The notes: generated from the letters alone by a model not told the origin. A stretch of DNA of 56,346 bases from CAZDUS01 sp964609375 (GCA_964609375.1 CAZSSA010000003.1:1-56346); one strand, 5' to 3'; positions 18,131 to 27,675 are shown, counted from the stretch's first letter. Made by a program: numbers and translations.

Positions 18131-19354
18131 ATGGACTTTCAGAAATTATTTGCGGAACGGATAGGCGGGGTTGCGTTCGGGACCAAGAACGAGATTTACA
18201 AGTTTGAGAAGATCAAGAGGGCGAAGGCGGCGGCGCGAGCCGCTCGGCCCTCGGTGGAACTGCTTGATTTCGGCGTTGGGGAGCCGGACCAGATGGCGCC
18301 TGCGCCGATCCGGAAGGCATTAAAGAAGGCGGTGGATGATCCTGCCAACCGTGGGTATGCCGACAATGGCATCCGGGAGTTCAAGGTGGCGGCGGCGGAA
18401 TACATGTCCACGTTTTTTGGCGTGACGGGGCTTGATCCGGATACGGAGCTTACGCACAGCATCGGGTCGAAGCCAGCGCTGGCCATGTTGCCGTTGTGTT
18501 TCATTAATCCGGGCGATGTGGCGCTGGTGACGGTGCCGGGTTATCCGGTGTTGGCCACTCACACGCGTTATTTGGGCGGGGAAGTGGTCAAGGTGCCGCT
18601 TCGCAAGGAAAACGGATTTTATCCGGCACTCGACAAGATTGATCCGTCCGTATTGCGGCGGGCCAAGCTGATGTATGTGAATTATCCGAACAATCCCACC
18701 GGGGCGGCGCCGTCCGAGGAGTTATTTGACCAGTTGATTGCTTTTGCGGAAGCCAACAATATCCTGATTGTTCAGGATGCGGCCTATGCAACGTTGGTTT
18801 ACGGGCGGGAACCGTTATCCATCCTGAGCCGGCCGGGCGGGAAAAATGTGGCCATTGAGTTGCACTCGATGAGCAAGAGCTACAATATGACCGGCTGGCG
18901 GCTGGGGTTTGTGGCGGGAGCGGCACGGCTTGTGCAGGCGTATGCCGAGGTGAAGGACAATGTGGATTCCGGTCAATTCAAGGCCATTCAGCTGGCGGCG
19001 TGTGCCGGGATTGCCGACCGGGCGTTGTCGGACAAGATCAAGCGGCATTACGAGCGGCGGTTGCGGAAGATGGTCAAGGCGTTGAAGCGGGTGGGATTCA
19101 AGGCGAAGATGCCGGGGGGGACGTTCTATTTGTATGTTCCGGCTCCGAAAGGGGCGGGGATGACGGTGTTCAACACAGCAGAGGATGCGTCGCAGTTCCT
19201 GATTCGTGAGTGTTCGATCTCCACGGTGCCGTGGGATGATGCGGGGACGTTCCTGCGGTTCTCGGCGACATTTGAAAGTGCCGGCAAGGAGGATGACGAC
19301 CGCGTTGTCGCCGAGTTGGAAGAGCGACTGTTGAAGGCGGATCTCAGGTTCTAA
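18131..19354 (+). CDS. dapL: LL-diaminopimelate aminotransferase
   Basis: 407 residues from ATG 18131 (GGGAG upstream); an in-frame ATG at 18092 would add 13 residues. Fold-type I PLP enzyme: GVGEPD, NYPNNPTGA, VQDAAYATLVY, and the Schiff-base lysine in SMSKSYNMTGWRLGF. The N-terminus FAERIGG and the IYKFEKIKRAK segment resemble the DapL subgroup of class I aminotransferases. It converts tetrahydrodipicolinate directly to LL-diaminopimelate with glutamate as donor, the one-step lysine/peptidoglycan route used by plants, Chlamydiae and other PVC bacteria. A generic aspartate-type aminotransferase is the alternative. Confidence 0.82.
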   Translation: MDFQKLFAERIGGVAFGTKNEIYKFEKIKRAKAAARAARPSVELLDFGVGEPDQMAPAPIRKALKKAVDDPANRGYADNGIREFKVAAAEYMSTFFGVTGLDPDTELTHSIGSKPALAMLPLCFINPGDVALVTVPGYPVLATHTRYLGGEVVKVPLRKENGFYPALDKIDPSVLRRAKLMYVNYPNNPTGAAPSEELFDQLIAFAEANNILIVQDAAYATLVYGREPLSILSRPGGKNVAIELHSMSKSYNMTGWRLGFVAGAARLVQAYAEVKDNVDSGQFKAIQLAACAGIADRALSDKIKRHYERRLRKMVKALKRVGFKAKMPGGTFYLYVPAPKGAGMTVFNTAEDASQFLIRECSISTVPWDDAGTFLRFSATFESAGKEDDDRVVAELEERLLKADLRF

Positions 19355-19384
19355 GGTGGCGGCGGTGAGAGGCGCTTCTGCGGG

Positions 19385-20287
19385 TTAAGCCTGGAGCTTA
19401 CGGGCGATGAGGTCGGCGTCTTTTTCGGTTCGCACTGGCTTGATGTTTTTCATCAATGTCCACGTTTCGACGTGCTGGATGGATTGTTCAGGGGAGAGCG
19501 TGGTCAAGGGGGCCAGGGTTTCTATTTCCAGCATGCGTTCATTGGAGAATGTTTCAAAGTTTACGCCGCCGTCCGGATAAGTGGCGCCCTCGATATAACT
19601 GAACGACTTGGACAGCAGGAAGTTGTCGAGTTGGTAAGCCGCCCAGCCTTCACGATGCGCGATGCCCAGTTTGGCAGGGCCGTGTTTGCGGCTTTGCCGG
19701 AAGAGGATATGGCGTGAGCCCAAGGTCCAACGCTTATCGGTGAAATCCGTATAACCCCAAATGCTCCACGCCTGGTTGGGGAGTAATTGAGCGGTGTGGG
19801 GGATTTTCTCTGGCAGGGGAATGATGCAGCAGCCGCCCGGAGCCATGACGGTCAACGCCCAGGGTGCCAGTGTCCGGGGTTTACGTCCGCGATTCACGAG
19901 ATGGTGAGTGATGGTTACGATGTTGGCGGTTTCGGAAAGGCGGATATCCATGATTTTCTGGATACCGGTCAGCGGGCCGGGTTCCTGAAGGGTGCGGATG
20001 CCACCTTTGATTTTGCGGATGGTGACAGGAAGGTTATCGGGCTCATAGGTGTCGGGTTTGAATTCCGGGGCGCACCATAAACGGTGTCCGCCTCGAATCC
20101 GCCAGTCCGTTTCACGGGTTCCGCCCATTTCTTCCGAAAATTCCGCCAGCAGGTTCCGTTCATTGACGAAACCGCAACGGATGATCCGCGGGCCGACGTC
20201 CTGAGTGACCACGAGATCGATGGAGTTGTTGGAAAGGCGGATGTTGTTATTCCAGCCTTTGAATTTGATTTTATCAATATGCAACAT
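19385..20287 (-). CDS. DUF4380 protein, galactose-mutarotase-like fold
   Basis: 300 residues with no signal peptide. The pattern IRLSNNSIDLVVTQDVGPRII at the N-terminus, GGHRLWCAPEF near 65-77 and NRGRKPRTLAPWALTVMAPGG in the middle are those of DUF4380, a beta-sandwich family related to aldose mutarotases. The function is not established; carbohydrate binding or epimerisation is inferred from the fold. It is convergent with dapL, ending 30 bases from it, and starts 18 bases from the 3' end of the tRNA gene on the same strand, so it may be read from the tRNA promoter. Confidence 0.72.
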   Translation of the reverse strand: MLHIDKIKFKGWNNNIRLSNNSIDLVVTQDVGPRIIRCGFVNERNLLAEFSEEMGGTRETDWRIRGGHRLWCAPEFKPDTYEPDNLPVTIRKIKGGIRTLQEPGPLTGIQKIMDIRLSETANIVTITHHLVNRGRKPRTLAPWALTVMAPGGCCIIPLPEKIPHTAQLLPNQAWSIWGYTDFTDKRWTLGSRHILFRQSRKHGPAKLGIAHREGWAAYQLDNFLLSKSFSYIEGATYPDGGVNFETFSNERMLEIETLAPLTTLSPEQSIQHVETWTLMKNIKPVRTEKDADLIARKLQA

Positions 20288-20305
20288 AGGGATCGGGTCT
20301 AAAAT

Positions 20306-20380
<75 letters not shown>

Positions 20381-20396
20381 GTGAAAAGAGTTACGA

Positions 20397-20425
20397 ACAC
20401 TATTCAAAAATGGAGTGCGTGTCAA
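20397..20425 (-). promoter_or_regulatory. promoter of the CAU tRNA gene
   Basis: On the minus strand TTGACA (20425-20420), a 17-base spacer and TAGTGT (20402-20397). Transcription would begin about 10 bases before the tRNA. The -35 is perfect for a housekeeping sigma factor. Confidence 0.65.
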
Positions 20426-20484
20426 CTGGGTGAACGTTATAAAGTTATCAAAAAAGCGAAAACCATGAGTTTTTTAATCGGGGA

Positions 20485-20512
20485 TTGACATGGTGATGGA
20501 AAGGACTATTTT
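20485..20512 (+). promoter_or_regulatory. promoter of the nfr-like operon
   Basis: TTGACA at 20485-20490, a 16-base spacer and TATTTT at 20507-20512. It would give a leader of about 55 bases before the GTG start at 20575. It is divergent from the tRNA promoter; the two -35 boxes are about 60 bp apart. Confidence 0.6.
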
Positions 20513-20574
20513 CAATGCTGTGCGAAGAGGAGTTCGTGTTTTGAATTCGCCCATTGGGGTAGAAAGGTGTGCCC

Positions 20575-22746
20575 GTGAAAAAGCCTCCGCATGCGCGATT
20601 GTTTCTTTTAAGTGCCGTTCGGTGGGTTGTGGTTCTTTTGGTGTTAGCACTCCTGTACCAGTCCTTGATCGTCAATACCAGTTCCATGTATGACGTGGGT
20701 AACCGGCTGGGATTTGGCGTCTGGTATGTGTTCCGCTGGTTATTCATGGCCCTGACGGTGTTATTCCTGATCAGCGGCATCGATGACCTGTATTTTGACT
20801 TGGTTCACTATGTGCGGTTGATTTACCGGAAGCTGTTCCTTGGGAGCGTCATTCGGCCGGTGACGGTGCGGCAACTGGATGAGGTTGCGGAGCAGAGAGT
20901 GGCTATTTTGATTCCGGCGTGGGATGAGTCGACGGTGATTGCCCGGATGCTGTTGAACACGCTGGGGACGCTGCGTTACAGGGACTTTAACATTTTTGTG
21001 GGGACGTACCCGAATGACGAGGCGACCCGGCGCGAGGTGGAAAAGGTCAGGGAGATCTACCCAAATATTGAATTTGTGGTCACTCCTATTGACGGTCCCA
21101 CCAACAAGGCAGACTGCCTTAATTGGATCTATCAGGGGGTTTTGCTTTACGAAAAAGAGCATGGTGTGGAGTATGAATTTTTCGTCATGCATGATGCGGA
21201 AGATCTGGTGCATCCGCTTTCGCTTAAATACTTCAATTATCTAATGCCCCGGATGGATTTCATCCAGTTGCCCGTGTTCCCATTGGAGGGGCGCTGGTAT
21301 GACTTTGTGACGGGTATCTACATGGATGAATTTGCCGAGAACCATACGAAGGATATGCGTGTGCGCGAATATCTGGCGGCTTATCTGCCGTCGGCGGGGG
21401 TGGGGACGGCGATCAGTCGGCGGGCGATTAATTATTTGGCATCGCAGAATAAGAATCAGGTGTTCAACATTGATACGCTGACTGAAGATTATGAGATGGG
21501 GTTGCACCTCAGGGATTTGGAGGGGAAGAAGATATTTCTTCAACAACGGGTTGAGCGGGTGGAGACAAGACGGAGTCCATGGACAGGGAAGATGCGTGAA
21601 TACCGGGTGCTGGAACCGGTGGCAACGCGGGAATTTTTCCCGCATCGGTTTATGGCGGCTGTGCGGCAGCGATCACGGTGGATTCTGGGGATTGGATTGC
21701 AGGGGTGGGGGATGGGGTGGACAAAACAGTTGAACAGTGATTACTGTCTCTATCGGGATCGGAAGGCCGTCTTGGCAAATTTACTGACCGTGGTGGGGTA
21801 TGTTGTGGCGCTGTACTGGCTGATTTGTCTGGTGTTACGCCTGACGGTGCCGACGATTCAGATTCCGCCGCTGATTGCCAGGGGTGAGGTGTTTGCGATG
21901 GCCGTGTTTGCCATTCTCGGGCTTCTGCTCTGGCGATTGGCAAACCGCGTGGTGTATACATGGAGGATTTATGGGTTTTTGCATGCGTTGATGGTTCCTC
22001 CCCGTCTGATCTTTGCCAATATATTAAATTTTTGTGCGACATGGCTGGCCATTAGGCGTTATGTGGCCGCCCGTGTTGCCAATCAAGTGCCTGCCTGGGG
22101 AAAGACGGCTCATGCATGGCCGACGGAAGAGCAACTGCGGCAGTATCACTTGAAATTGGGTGATTTGCTGCTGGAACGGCGACTGGTAACGGCGACGCAA
22201 CTTGAAGAGGCATTAAAGGAGCAATCTGCCACGGGGGAGAAACTAGGGACTATCCTGATCCGGCGGGGAGTCCTTTGGGATGAGGATCTGGTCTTTGCGT
22301 TGGCACGACAACGCCATGTGGATGCGGTGGAGATTGATCCCTTTTCGGTGTCGGAAGATCTGCTTAAGTTGGTGCCGCTTGAACTGGCGGAGCGATATCA
22401 GGTTTATCCGTTGGCATGGGAGGGAGAGGCCGTGGTGCTGGCGGCGGATGACCGTGTTGATGTCAACCGGGACGGGTTGGCGGCCGAGTTGGGGCGCAAG
22501 GTTATTTTCAGGCTGTGTTCGCCGATTGACCTGCACTTTGCATTGTATTGCGGCTATCGTCCGCCGGTTGCCGGGCATCCGCTTTCGGATAGATTGGGCG
22601 CCAGGTTGCTGCGCAGCGGCAAGATTACCGAGTCTCAACTCAAGGAGGCGCTGAGGCGGCAGAAGCGAACGGGAATGCGAATTGGAGATGTTCTGGTGAA
22701 TATGCAAGTGATCAGTCTAGGCGAGGTTGAACATGAGCTTTCATAG
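20575..22746 (+). CDS. nfrB: NfrB-like membrane glycosyltransferase with two MshEN c-di-GMP-binding modules
   Basis: 723 residues from GTG 20575 (AGAAAGG 7 bases upstream; GTG 20569 is an alternative). Two N-terminal helices (about 8-65) precede a cytosolic GT2 domain with IPAWDE, the DxD-like HDAED near 205, TEDYEMG and QRSRW near 365, the pattern of a processive synthase. More helices lie at about 400-500. The C-terminus has two MshEN-type modules. Module 1 is KLGDLLLERRLVTATQLEEA (from 527), a 5-residue spacer, then KLGTILIRRGVLWDEDLVFA (from 556). Module 2 starts RLGARLL at 673 with its second half RIGDVLV at 702, running to the end. E. coli NfrB, the inner-membrane partner of NfrA in phage N4 adsorption, is a c-di-GMP-controlled glycan synthase with this architecture. 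The polymer made here is unknown. Confidence 0.85.
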   Translation: MKKPPHARLFLLSAVRWVVVLLVLALLYQSLIVNTSSMYDVGNRLGFGVWYVFRWLFMALTVLFLISGIDDLYFDLVHYVRLIYRKLFLGSVIRPVTVRQLDEVAEQRVAILIPAWDESTVIARMLLNTLGTLRYRDFNIFVGTYPNDEATRREVEKVREIYPNIEFVVTPIDGPTNKADCLNWIYQGVLLYEKEHGVEYEFFVMHDAEDLVHPLSLKYFNYLMPRMDFIQLPVFPLEGRWYDFVTGIYMDEFAENHTKDMRVREYLAAYLPSAGVGTAISRRAINYLASQNKNQVFNIDTLTEDYEMGLHLRDLEGKKIFLQQRVERVETRRSPWTGKMREYRVLEPVATREFFPHRFMAAVRQRSRWILGIGLQGWGMGWTKQLNSDYCLYRDRKAVLANLLTVVGYVVALYWLICLVLRLTVPTIQIPPLIARGEVFAMAVFAILGLLLWRLANRVVYTWRIYGFLHALMVPPRLIFANILNFCATWLAIRRYVAARVANQVPAWGKTAHAWPTEEQLRQYHLKLGDLLLERRLVTATQLEEALKEQSATGEKLGTILIRRGVLWDEDLVFALARQRHVDAVEIDPFSVSEDLLKLVPLELAERYQVYPLAWEGEAVVLAADDRVDVNRDGLAAELGRKVIFRLCSPIDLHFALYCGYRPPVAGHPLSDRLGARLLRSGKITESQLKEALRRQKRTGMRIGDVLVNMQVISLGEVEHELS

Positions 22747-22762
22747 CGAAGGGTGGCAAACC

Positions 22763-25700
22763 ATGAGGGGATTAAGGAAAGCAAAAACGCTGGCCGCTCT
22801 GTTGCTGGCTGGGTTGGCGACGATGGCGGCCGCTGGAACGGTGAATTGGCCGGTGCCTGAATACCGAACGGAGCCGGGCGCCTTTCGGCGGCAATATGTC
22901 CGGTATCACGTCAGTCCGTTGGTTCAGCAGGCGAATCGTCTGATTGAACAGGGGGATTATACCGGGGCGGATGCCATGTTGGCGAAGGCCTGGGATATTG
23001 ATCGCGAGAATAATCATGTAAAGCTCATGTTGGTTCGCAACAGTGATCGTGCGGGCAAGATTGAGAGAGGGCTCCGGTTGTGCGAAGAGTTGATCAGAGG
23101 GTTCCCGGAGGTGATGGAATTGTTGTTTGATAAGGCGTATCTGGCCATCAAGGCAGGGAAGGATGCCGTTGCCATATCGGCGATGGAGCATTATGTGGCG
23201 GTAGCACCGGCGAACAGTGATCGCCGGCTTGAGGCCTACAAGGTGTTAGCGGAGGCCAGTGTGCGAGTGGGGAGTTATGACAAGGCGGCGCAGTATGCTG
23301 ATCTTTGGATGAAGCTGGATAATGATCCCCGCGCCTTGATTGTCGTGGCTGATTCGCTTGCCCGGCAGGATCGATGGGAAGAGGCTTTAAAGGTGATGAA
23401 TGGTGCTGTGGGCACGGCCCGAACTCCTGAACAACGGGGAGCCATTGAGCTGAAGCGTGGTTATTTGATGACCAGCCTGAAGGATTTTAAGGGGGCGCAG
23501 GATGCCTTTCGGAAAGCGGCGGAGGCGCTTTCGGGCGACGCAGGGGTTCAGGCGGCCGTGGCAAGGCAGTTGGGCATGAATGCGCTTCAGGCGGGTGATT
23601 ATGCCGGTGCGGCGGACCAGTTCAAGGCTTGTCTGGGGGTAGGGTTTGACGAGACCATGGCGCTGACTTATCTGCAGAGCCTGATGTCTGCCGGACGCCT
23701 GACGTTGCTGGCGGATGAGGCTAATGGATGGATTGCCAAAGGCTTGTTCTCTCCGAAAGGGCGTGAAACGGCATTACGTTTCCTGATGTTCGCCCAAAAG
23801 AATTCAGGCAATGATCAAGGGTACTATGCAGCGGCGACCAATCTGGCAAGCAGCGGCGGGTTGGCGGCGCTGCGTGAGGCGGGTGAAGCGGCGCTGCGAT
23901 TGCGGAAGTATGACGAAGCTGCCAACTGGTTCGGGAAAGCCAACCGGATTGAGTTTAATGAGGCTACCGCCATGGGTGAGCTGGAATCGTTATCCGGCGC
24001 GGGAAAGTGGGATGCCTGTGCGGAGGTGGCAAAGGAGACCCTGAAGCGGACGCTGAGCGCTGGTGCCAGATCCAGTGTGTGGCGAAGTCTGATGTATGCC
24101 GAAAAGAACCGGGGCAACAATCAGGGGTATCAGGATGCTGCCACGGAGTTACTCAAGGCGAATGACCTGGCCACCGATATCCGGGAGGCTGCTTTGGCTG
24201 CCAGCCGGATGGGGAAGGTTGAAGAGTCCATCCAGCTTTATAAGCGGTCTCTCGATAAGGAATTTTCAGAGCCGGGCGCGATTGCCTATTTGGATGCCCT
24301 GTTGGCGGGGAGTCAATGGGGTGTGGCCTTGTCGGTTGCGGACGGCATTCTAAGGCGGCCTGAACTCTCCCCGGCGCTGAAAACAAAGGCCTTGCGGGTG
24401 AGGATGTACAGCCGGAAAAATCTGGGTGATCAGGCGGGTTATCTTGAGGATGCGTGCGAGTTGATCAAGTCGGATGACACCGCTGGCATGCTATCCGAGG
24501 CGGCGTTGGCGGCATGGCGTAACGAGAAGACGGAGCAATCGGCCGGATACTTTGAGAAGGCATTGGCCAGGGGTTTTGATCCTGCCGTTGCCTTGAATTA
24601 TGCATTTGTCCTCAAGTTGCTGGGCCGGTCTGAGGAGCAGGAAAAGATACTGTTGAAGGTTTTGAATACGGATGGCGTGTTGGAGCCGGTACGGAAGACG
24701 GCCCGGTATGAACTGGCGCAGATTTGCCTGAAGACCCGGCGGATCAATGATTACCTTAAACTGATGGAAGTGGTTGTGAAGGAAAGCCAGGAACCGTCAC
24801 GATTAAGGGAGTATTCAACGCAGCTTTATTTGTCGGGTGATTCCAAGCGTGCGACGGAGTTGTTCACGGAAAGCCTGAAAACCGAGAAAGCAGCGGCCCG
24901 GAAGTATGATCTCTCCATGGCCGTGGCTGAACTGTTGCTGGCGGTTGGGAAATATGAGGACGCGAAATTCTGGTTCAATGAGGCGTGCAAGCACGGGACG
25001 CCTGATGAGCAGTGGCGCCGTCAAATGGGGCGGGTGGAGTATGAGGTGGGGAATTATAAAGAGGCGGCCGGGCATTTGTTGGGCATGCAGAAAGCGGACG
25101 ATATTTCCCGGTTGTACGCCGGATTTGCCTTTTACAGGATGGGAATGCCGGGGTTGGCGTTGTACCACCTGAACAAAGTGGAGAATCCCCCTGCATTGAG
25201 TCTGTCCGAGCAGAACTCCTTTTATGCGAACCGGGCCTTTTTGAATTTTGACCAGGACCAGTATGCGTCAGCGCTGGCTGATGCGGATAAGGCATTGGCA
25301 ATCCAAGACAGTCCGGAACTGAAGGTGGCGAGGCTTCGGATGATGCTGGCTCTTGGTCGTTATGATGATGTGATCAACGGTGGGCAGATTCTGACAGGAT
25401 CGATAACCAATGCGTCGCTCAAGGCCGATATCATGGATTTGGCGGGGCGCGCGTTGTATGCGCAGGGAAATGGCGAGGCGGCGGTTACCGCCTTCAAAGA
25501 GGCGATGGACCTTGAGGCCGGGCGTGCGGAGCTTTATTACCTGCGCGGCATGGCCTATCGGATGGGCGGGAGGCCTGAGGAAGCCACGGAGGATCTACAG
25601 GCCTATCAGGATAAGGTGGAGGCGGTTCCGGCCACCTATTGGGCGGACCGAGGGGTGACCGAGGGGATGGTCCGGAGAGGGAAGAGCGGGATTGAGAGTC

Positions 25701-26665
25701 TTAATAAGGGGTTGGTCTTCTTCCCGTACGAAGTGGACACCCTCGAGGAACTTGGATATCAGGAGATGCGGCGCAACGATACGGTGGCGGCGCGTGATGC
25801 GTTCAGGAAGGCCATTGACGTGTACGATGTGATTCTGCCGGTGATGGGGGAGCCGGAGGCAGCCGCCTACCGTGAGAATCGTCTGGCGATGAAGAAACAG
25901 CAGACGACGCTTGATAAGACGTTCGGAATGCAAGCCTACCTCAGCAAGACGGACTACAATCTTTCGTCTAACGAGGCGCTGCTGTCGATAGACGGGGCGC
26001 TTCCATCGCAATATGGGGCAGAAATCAATTGGCGTCCGCAGGGCATTGGATTCCGGAATGAGCGGATCTTTGAAGTGTTCGGCCGGGTGCTGGGTAATTT
26101 TGAATCCGATAGCTGGACACCGGACGAACAGTCTTATCAAGGCGGGGTGGGGGCGCGCTACAAGCCGTTTACAAAGCTCAACTTCAATACTTCCTTTGAG
26201 CGCCTGTTCACGATTGGCGACAATGCCGAGGAAAACTGGTTGTGGCGCAATATGATGTCGGTGGAGCGGGGGACTCGTCCTGTCCAGGAGGCCTCCTGGT
26301 GGACGAGCGAGTCTATCTATGGTGAAATCAGCTATTATTTGGAGTCACCTGAACGATGGATTTACTACGTGGATGGGCGCCTTGGTTTGTCGTTCCCCAT
26401 GGGGCGGAACGGGTATTTTACCCTGCCGCAACTGATGGCGGTGGGCCGGTATCAATCGGAAGATCCATCAGGGCTTGGGACGTATTCAATGGTTGGAGTG
26501 GGGGCCACGGCCAGGTTGTTGCAAGCGGAACAGCAGTATGCGTTTCAGGGATGGTATCTGGATGGATTCATTCACTATACCTGGGGTTGGTTTGAAGATA
26601 CACCGACGGGCTTTGATGAGCGGTCGTTTGACGGAATTATATTTGGGGTAAACCTTGTGAAGTGA
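22763..26665 (+). CDS. nfrA: NfrA-like outer-membrane TPR protein
   Basis: 1300 residues from ATG 22763, which gives a clean signal peptide (MRGLRKAKTLAALLLAGLA...MAAAG); starts at 22733 or TTG 22727 would overlap nfrB. Residues about 40-1050 are continuous TPR-like helical repeats. The last 230 or so residues (from QAYLSKTDYNL) are beta-rich with many aromatics and match the C-terminal domain of phage N4 adsorption protein A as I recall it, including INWRPQGIGFRNER and the ERLF and WYLDG segments. Organisation resembles E. coli NfrA (about 990 residues), which sits in the outer membrane and exports the NfrB glycan. It is about 300 residues longer because of extra repeats. It ends FGVNLVK rather than with a terminal aromatic. 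Confidence 0.82.
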   Translation: MRGLRKAKTLAALLLAGLATMAAAGTVNWPVPEYRTEPGAFRRQYVRYHVSPLVQQANRLIEQGDYTGADAMLAKAWDIDRENNHVKLMLVRNSDRAGKIERGLRLCEELIRGFPEVMELLFDKAYLAIKAGKDAVAISAMEHYVAVAPANSDRRLEAYKVLAEASVRVGSYDKAAQYADLWMKLDNDPRALIVVADSLARQDRWEEALKVMNGAVGTARTPEQRGAIELKRGYLMTSLKDFKGAQDAFRKAAEALSGDAGVQAAVARQLGMNALQAGDYAGAADQFKACLGVGFDETMALTYLQSLMSAGRLTLLADEANGWIAKGLFSPKGRETALRFLMFAQKNSGNDQGYYAAATNLASSGGLAALREAGEAALRLRKYDEAANWFGKANRIEFNEATAMGELESLSGAGKWDACAEVAKETLKRTLSAGARSSVWRSLMYAEKNRGNNQGYQDAATELLKANDLATDIREAALAASRMGKVEESIQLYKRSLDKEFSEPGAIAYLDALLAGSQWGVALSVADGILRRPELSPALKTKALRVRMYSRKNLGDQAGYLEDACELIKSDDTAGMLSEAALAAWRNEKTEQSAGYFEKALARGFDPAVALNYAFVLKLLGRSEEQEKILLKVLNTDGVLEPVRKTARYELAQICLKTRRINDYLKLMEVVVKESQEPSRLREYSTQLYLSGDSKRATELFTESLKTEKAAARKYDLSMAVAELLLAVGKYEDAKFWFNEACKHGTPDEQWRRQMGRVEYEVGNYKEAAGHLLGMQKADDISRLYAGFAFYRMGMPGLALYHLNKVENPPALSLSEQNSFYANRAFLNFDQDQYASALADADKALAIQDSPELKVARLRMMLALGRYDDVINGGQILTGSITNASLKADIMDLAGRALYAQGNGEAAVTAFKEAMDLEAGRAELYYLRGMAYRMGGRPEEATEDLQAYQDKVEAVPATYWADRGVTEGMVRRGKSGIESLNKGLVFFPYEVDTLEELGYQEMRRNDTVAARDAFRKAIDVYDVILPVMGEPEAAAYRENRLAMKKQQTTLDKTFGMQAYLSKTDYNLSSNEALLSIDGALPSQYGAEINWRPQGIGFRNERIFEVFGRVLGNFESDSWTPDEQSYQGGVGARYKPFTKLNFNTSFERLFTIGDNAEENWLWRNMMSVERGTRPVQEASWWTSESIYGEISYYLESPERWIYYVDGRLGLSFPMGRNGYFTLPQLMAVGRYQSEDPSGLGTYSMVGVGATARLLQAEQQYAFQGWYLDGFIHYTWGWFEDTPTGFDERSFDGIIFGVNLVK

Positions 26666-26672
26666 GGCGAGT

Positions 26673-27656
26673 GTGAAAAAAAACACATACCAGGCAATGG
26701 TGAAGGTGGTGGTGGCGATGATGCTTATCGCGGGTAGCGCCGTGGCGGCGGGGTCGCTTGGAACCTTTGTGCAATTAAACCGGGGGATTGCCGACAAGAC
26801 CGTGGAGCAGTGGAGGCATGATTTCGAGCAGATGACCAATGCCGGCATTACCCGCGTGGTGGTTCAGTGGGCGGCGGATGACAAGGTCTCGTATTTCACG
26901 AATAGCCTTCCGTTTGCGGAGCAATATCCGGTTATTGAGCGGCTGTTTGCCGGCATGGAAGGGATCCCGTTAAGTGTCTATCTCGGGTTGAGGCATGATC
27001 CGAATTATTGGACGGAAATCACGGGGCGCGAGGTGACATTACGGGACTATTTCCTGGTCCGGTTGGCGCACAATCTTGGGCTGCAGAAGGCATTGATGGA
27101 CGCTTTCAGCGGGCAGAAGGCGTGGAAGGGATATTACTTGCCGGATGAAATTGATGACAAGAGTTGGCGAGGGGATGGGCGCGGGAAATTCATGCGGGAT
27201 TACCTGGTTTCAATGGCAGGGGCTTTAAAGAAAGCGGATCCCGGCCGGACGGTGGCGGTCAGTGCTTTTTTCCGGGGGCGCACTTCGCCTGATGTGTATG
27301 CACGAACGTTGCGCGGGCTTGTAGCCGAGACAGGACTGGATGATGTGATGATTCAGGACGGGTGCGGGGAGTCAGATCCGCCCTTCCGTTATCTGCCGGA
27401 CTATTTTAAGGCGATCCGTGAGCATTGGAAGATGGAAGCGCCGTCGGTCGAGTGTGTGGTTGAGGCGTTCCGGCGCTTGGCTACGACGAATGGAGCGTTT
27501 GCGGCCGAGCCTGTGAACGCGGATTTGCTGAAGGCACAGTTAAAACTGGCGCGTGAGAATTTTGATCGTGTGACGGTTTTTTCTTTCCTGGATTACACGG
27601 ACCCGGATCTAGGGGCCAGCGGAGCAGCGGCATATCAAGCGTTGTTGGCGCCGTGA
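26673..27656 (+). CDS. exported DUF4434 protein, YbcH-like putative glycoside hydrolase
   Basis: 327 residues from GTG 26673, 7 bases after the NfrA stop, with GAGGCGA upstream. Residues 1-25 are a signal peptide (VVVAMMLIAGSAVAAG). The rest resembles the DUF4434 TIM-barrel family: GTFVQLNRGIADKTVEQWRH, ITRVVVQW, GYYLPDEIDD near 155, VSAFFRG and DDVMIQDGCGE near 224. DUF4434 is related to glycoside hydrolases; the acidic residues in LPDEID and MIQDG are candidate catalytic ones. In E. coli the nfr locus also has a small exported gene, ybcH, which I recall as DUF4434, so the three-gene set appears conserved. Likely periplasmic processing of the exported glycan. Confidence 0.78.
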   Translation: MKKNTYQAMVKVVVAMMLIAGSAVAAGSLGTFVQLNRGIADKTVEQWRHDFEQMTNAGITRVVVQWAADDKVSYFTNSLPFAEQYPVIERLFAGMEGIPLSVYLGLRHDPNYWTEITGREVTLRDYFLVRLAHNLGLQKALMDAFSGQKAWKGYYLPDEIDDKSWRGDGRGKFMRDYLVSMAGALKKADPGRTVAVSAFFRGRTSPDVYARTLRGLVAETGLDDVMIQDGCGESDPPFRYLPDYFKAIREHWKMEAPSVECVVEAFRRLATTNGAFAAEPVNADLLKAQLKLARENFDRVTVFSFLDYTDPDLGASGAAAYQALLAP

Positions 27657-27675
27657 CGGTTTGGTGCGGTCAACG

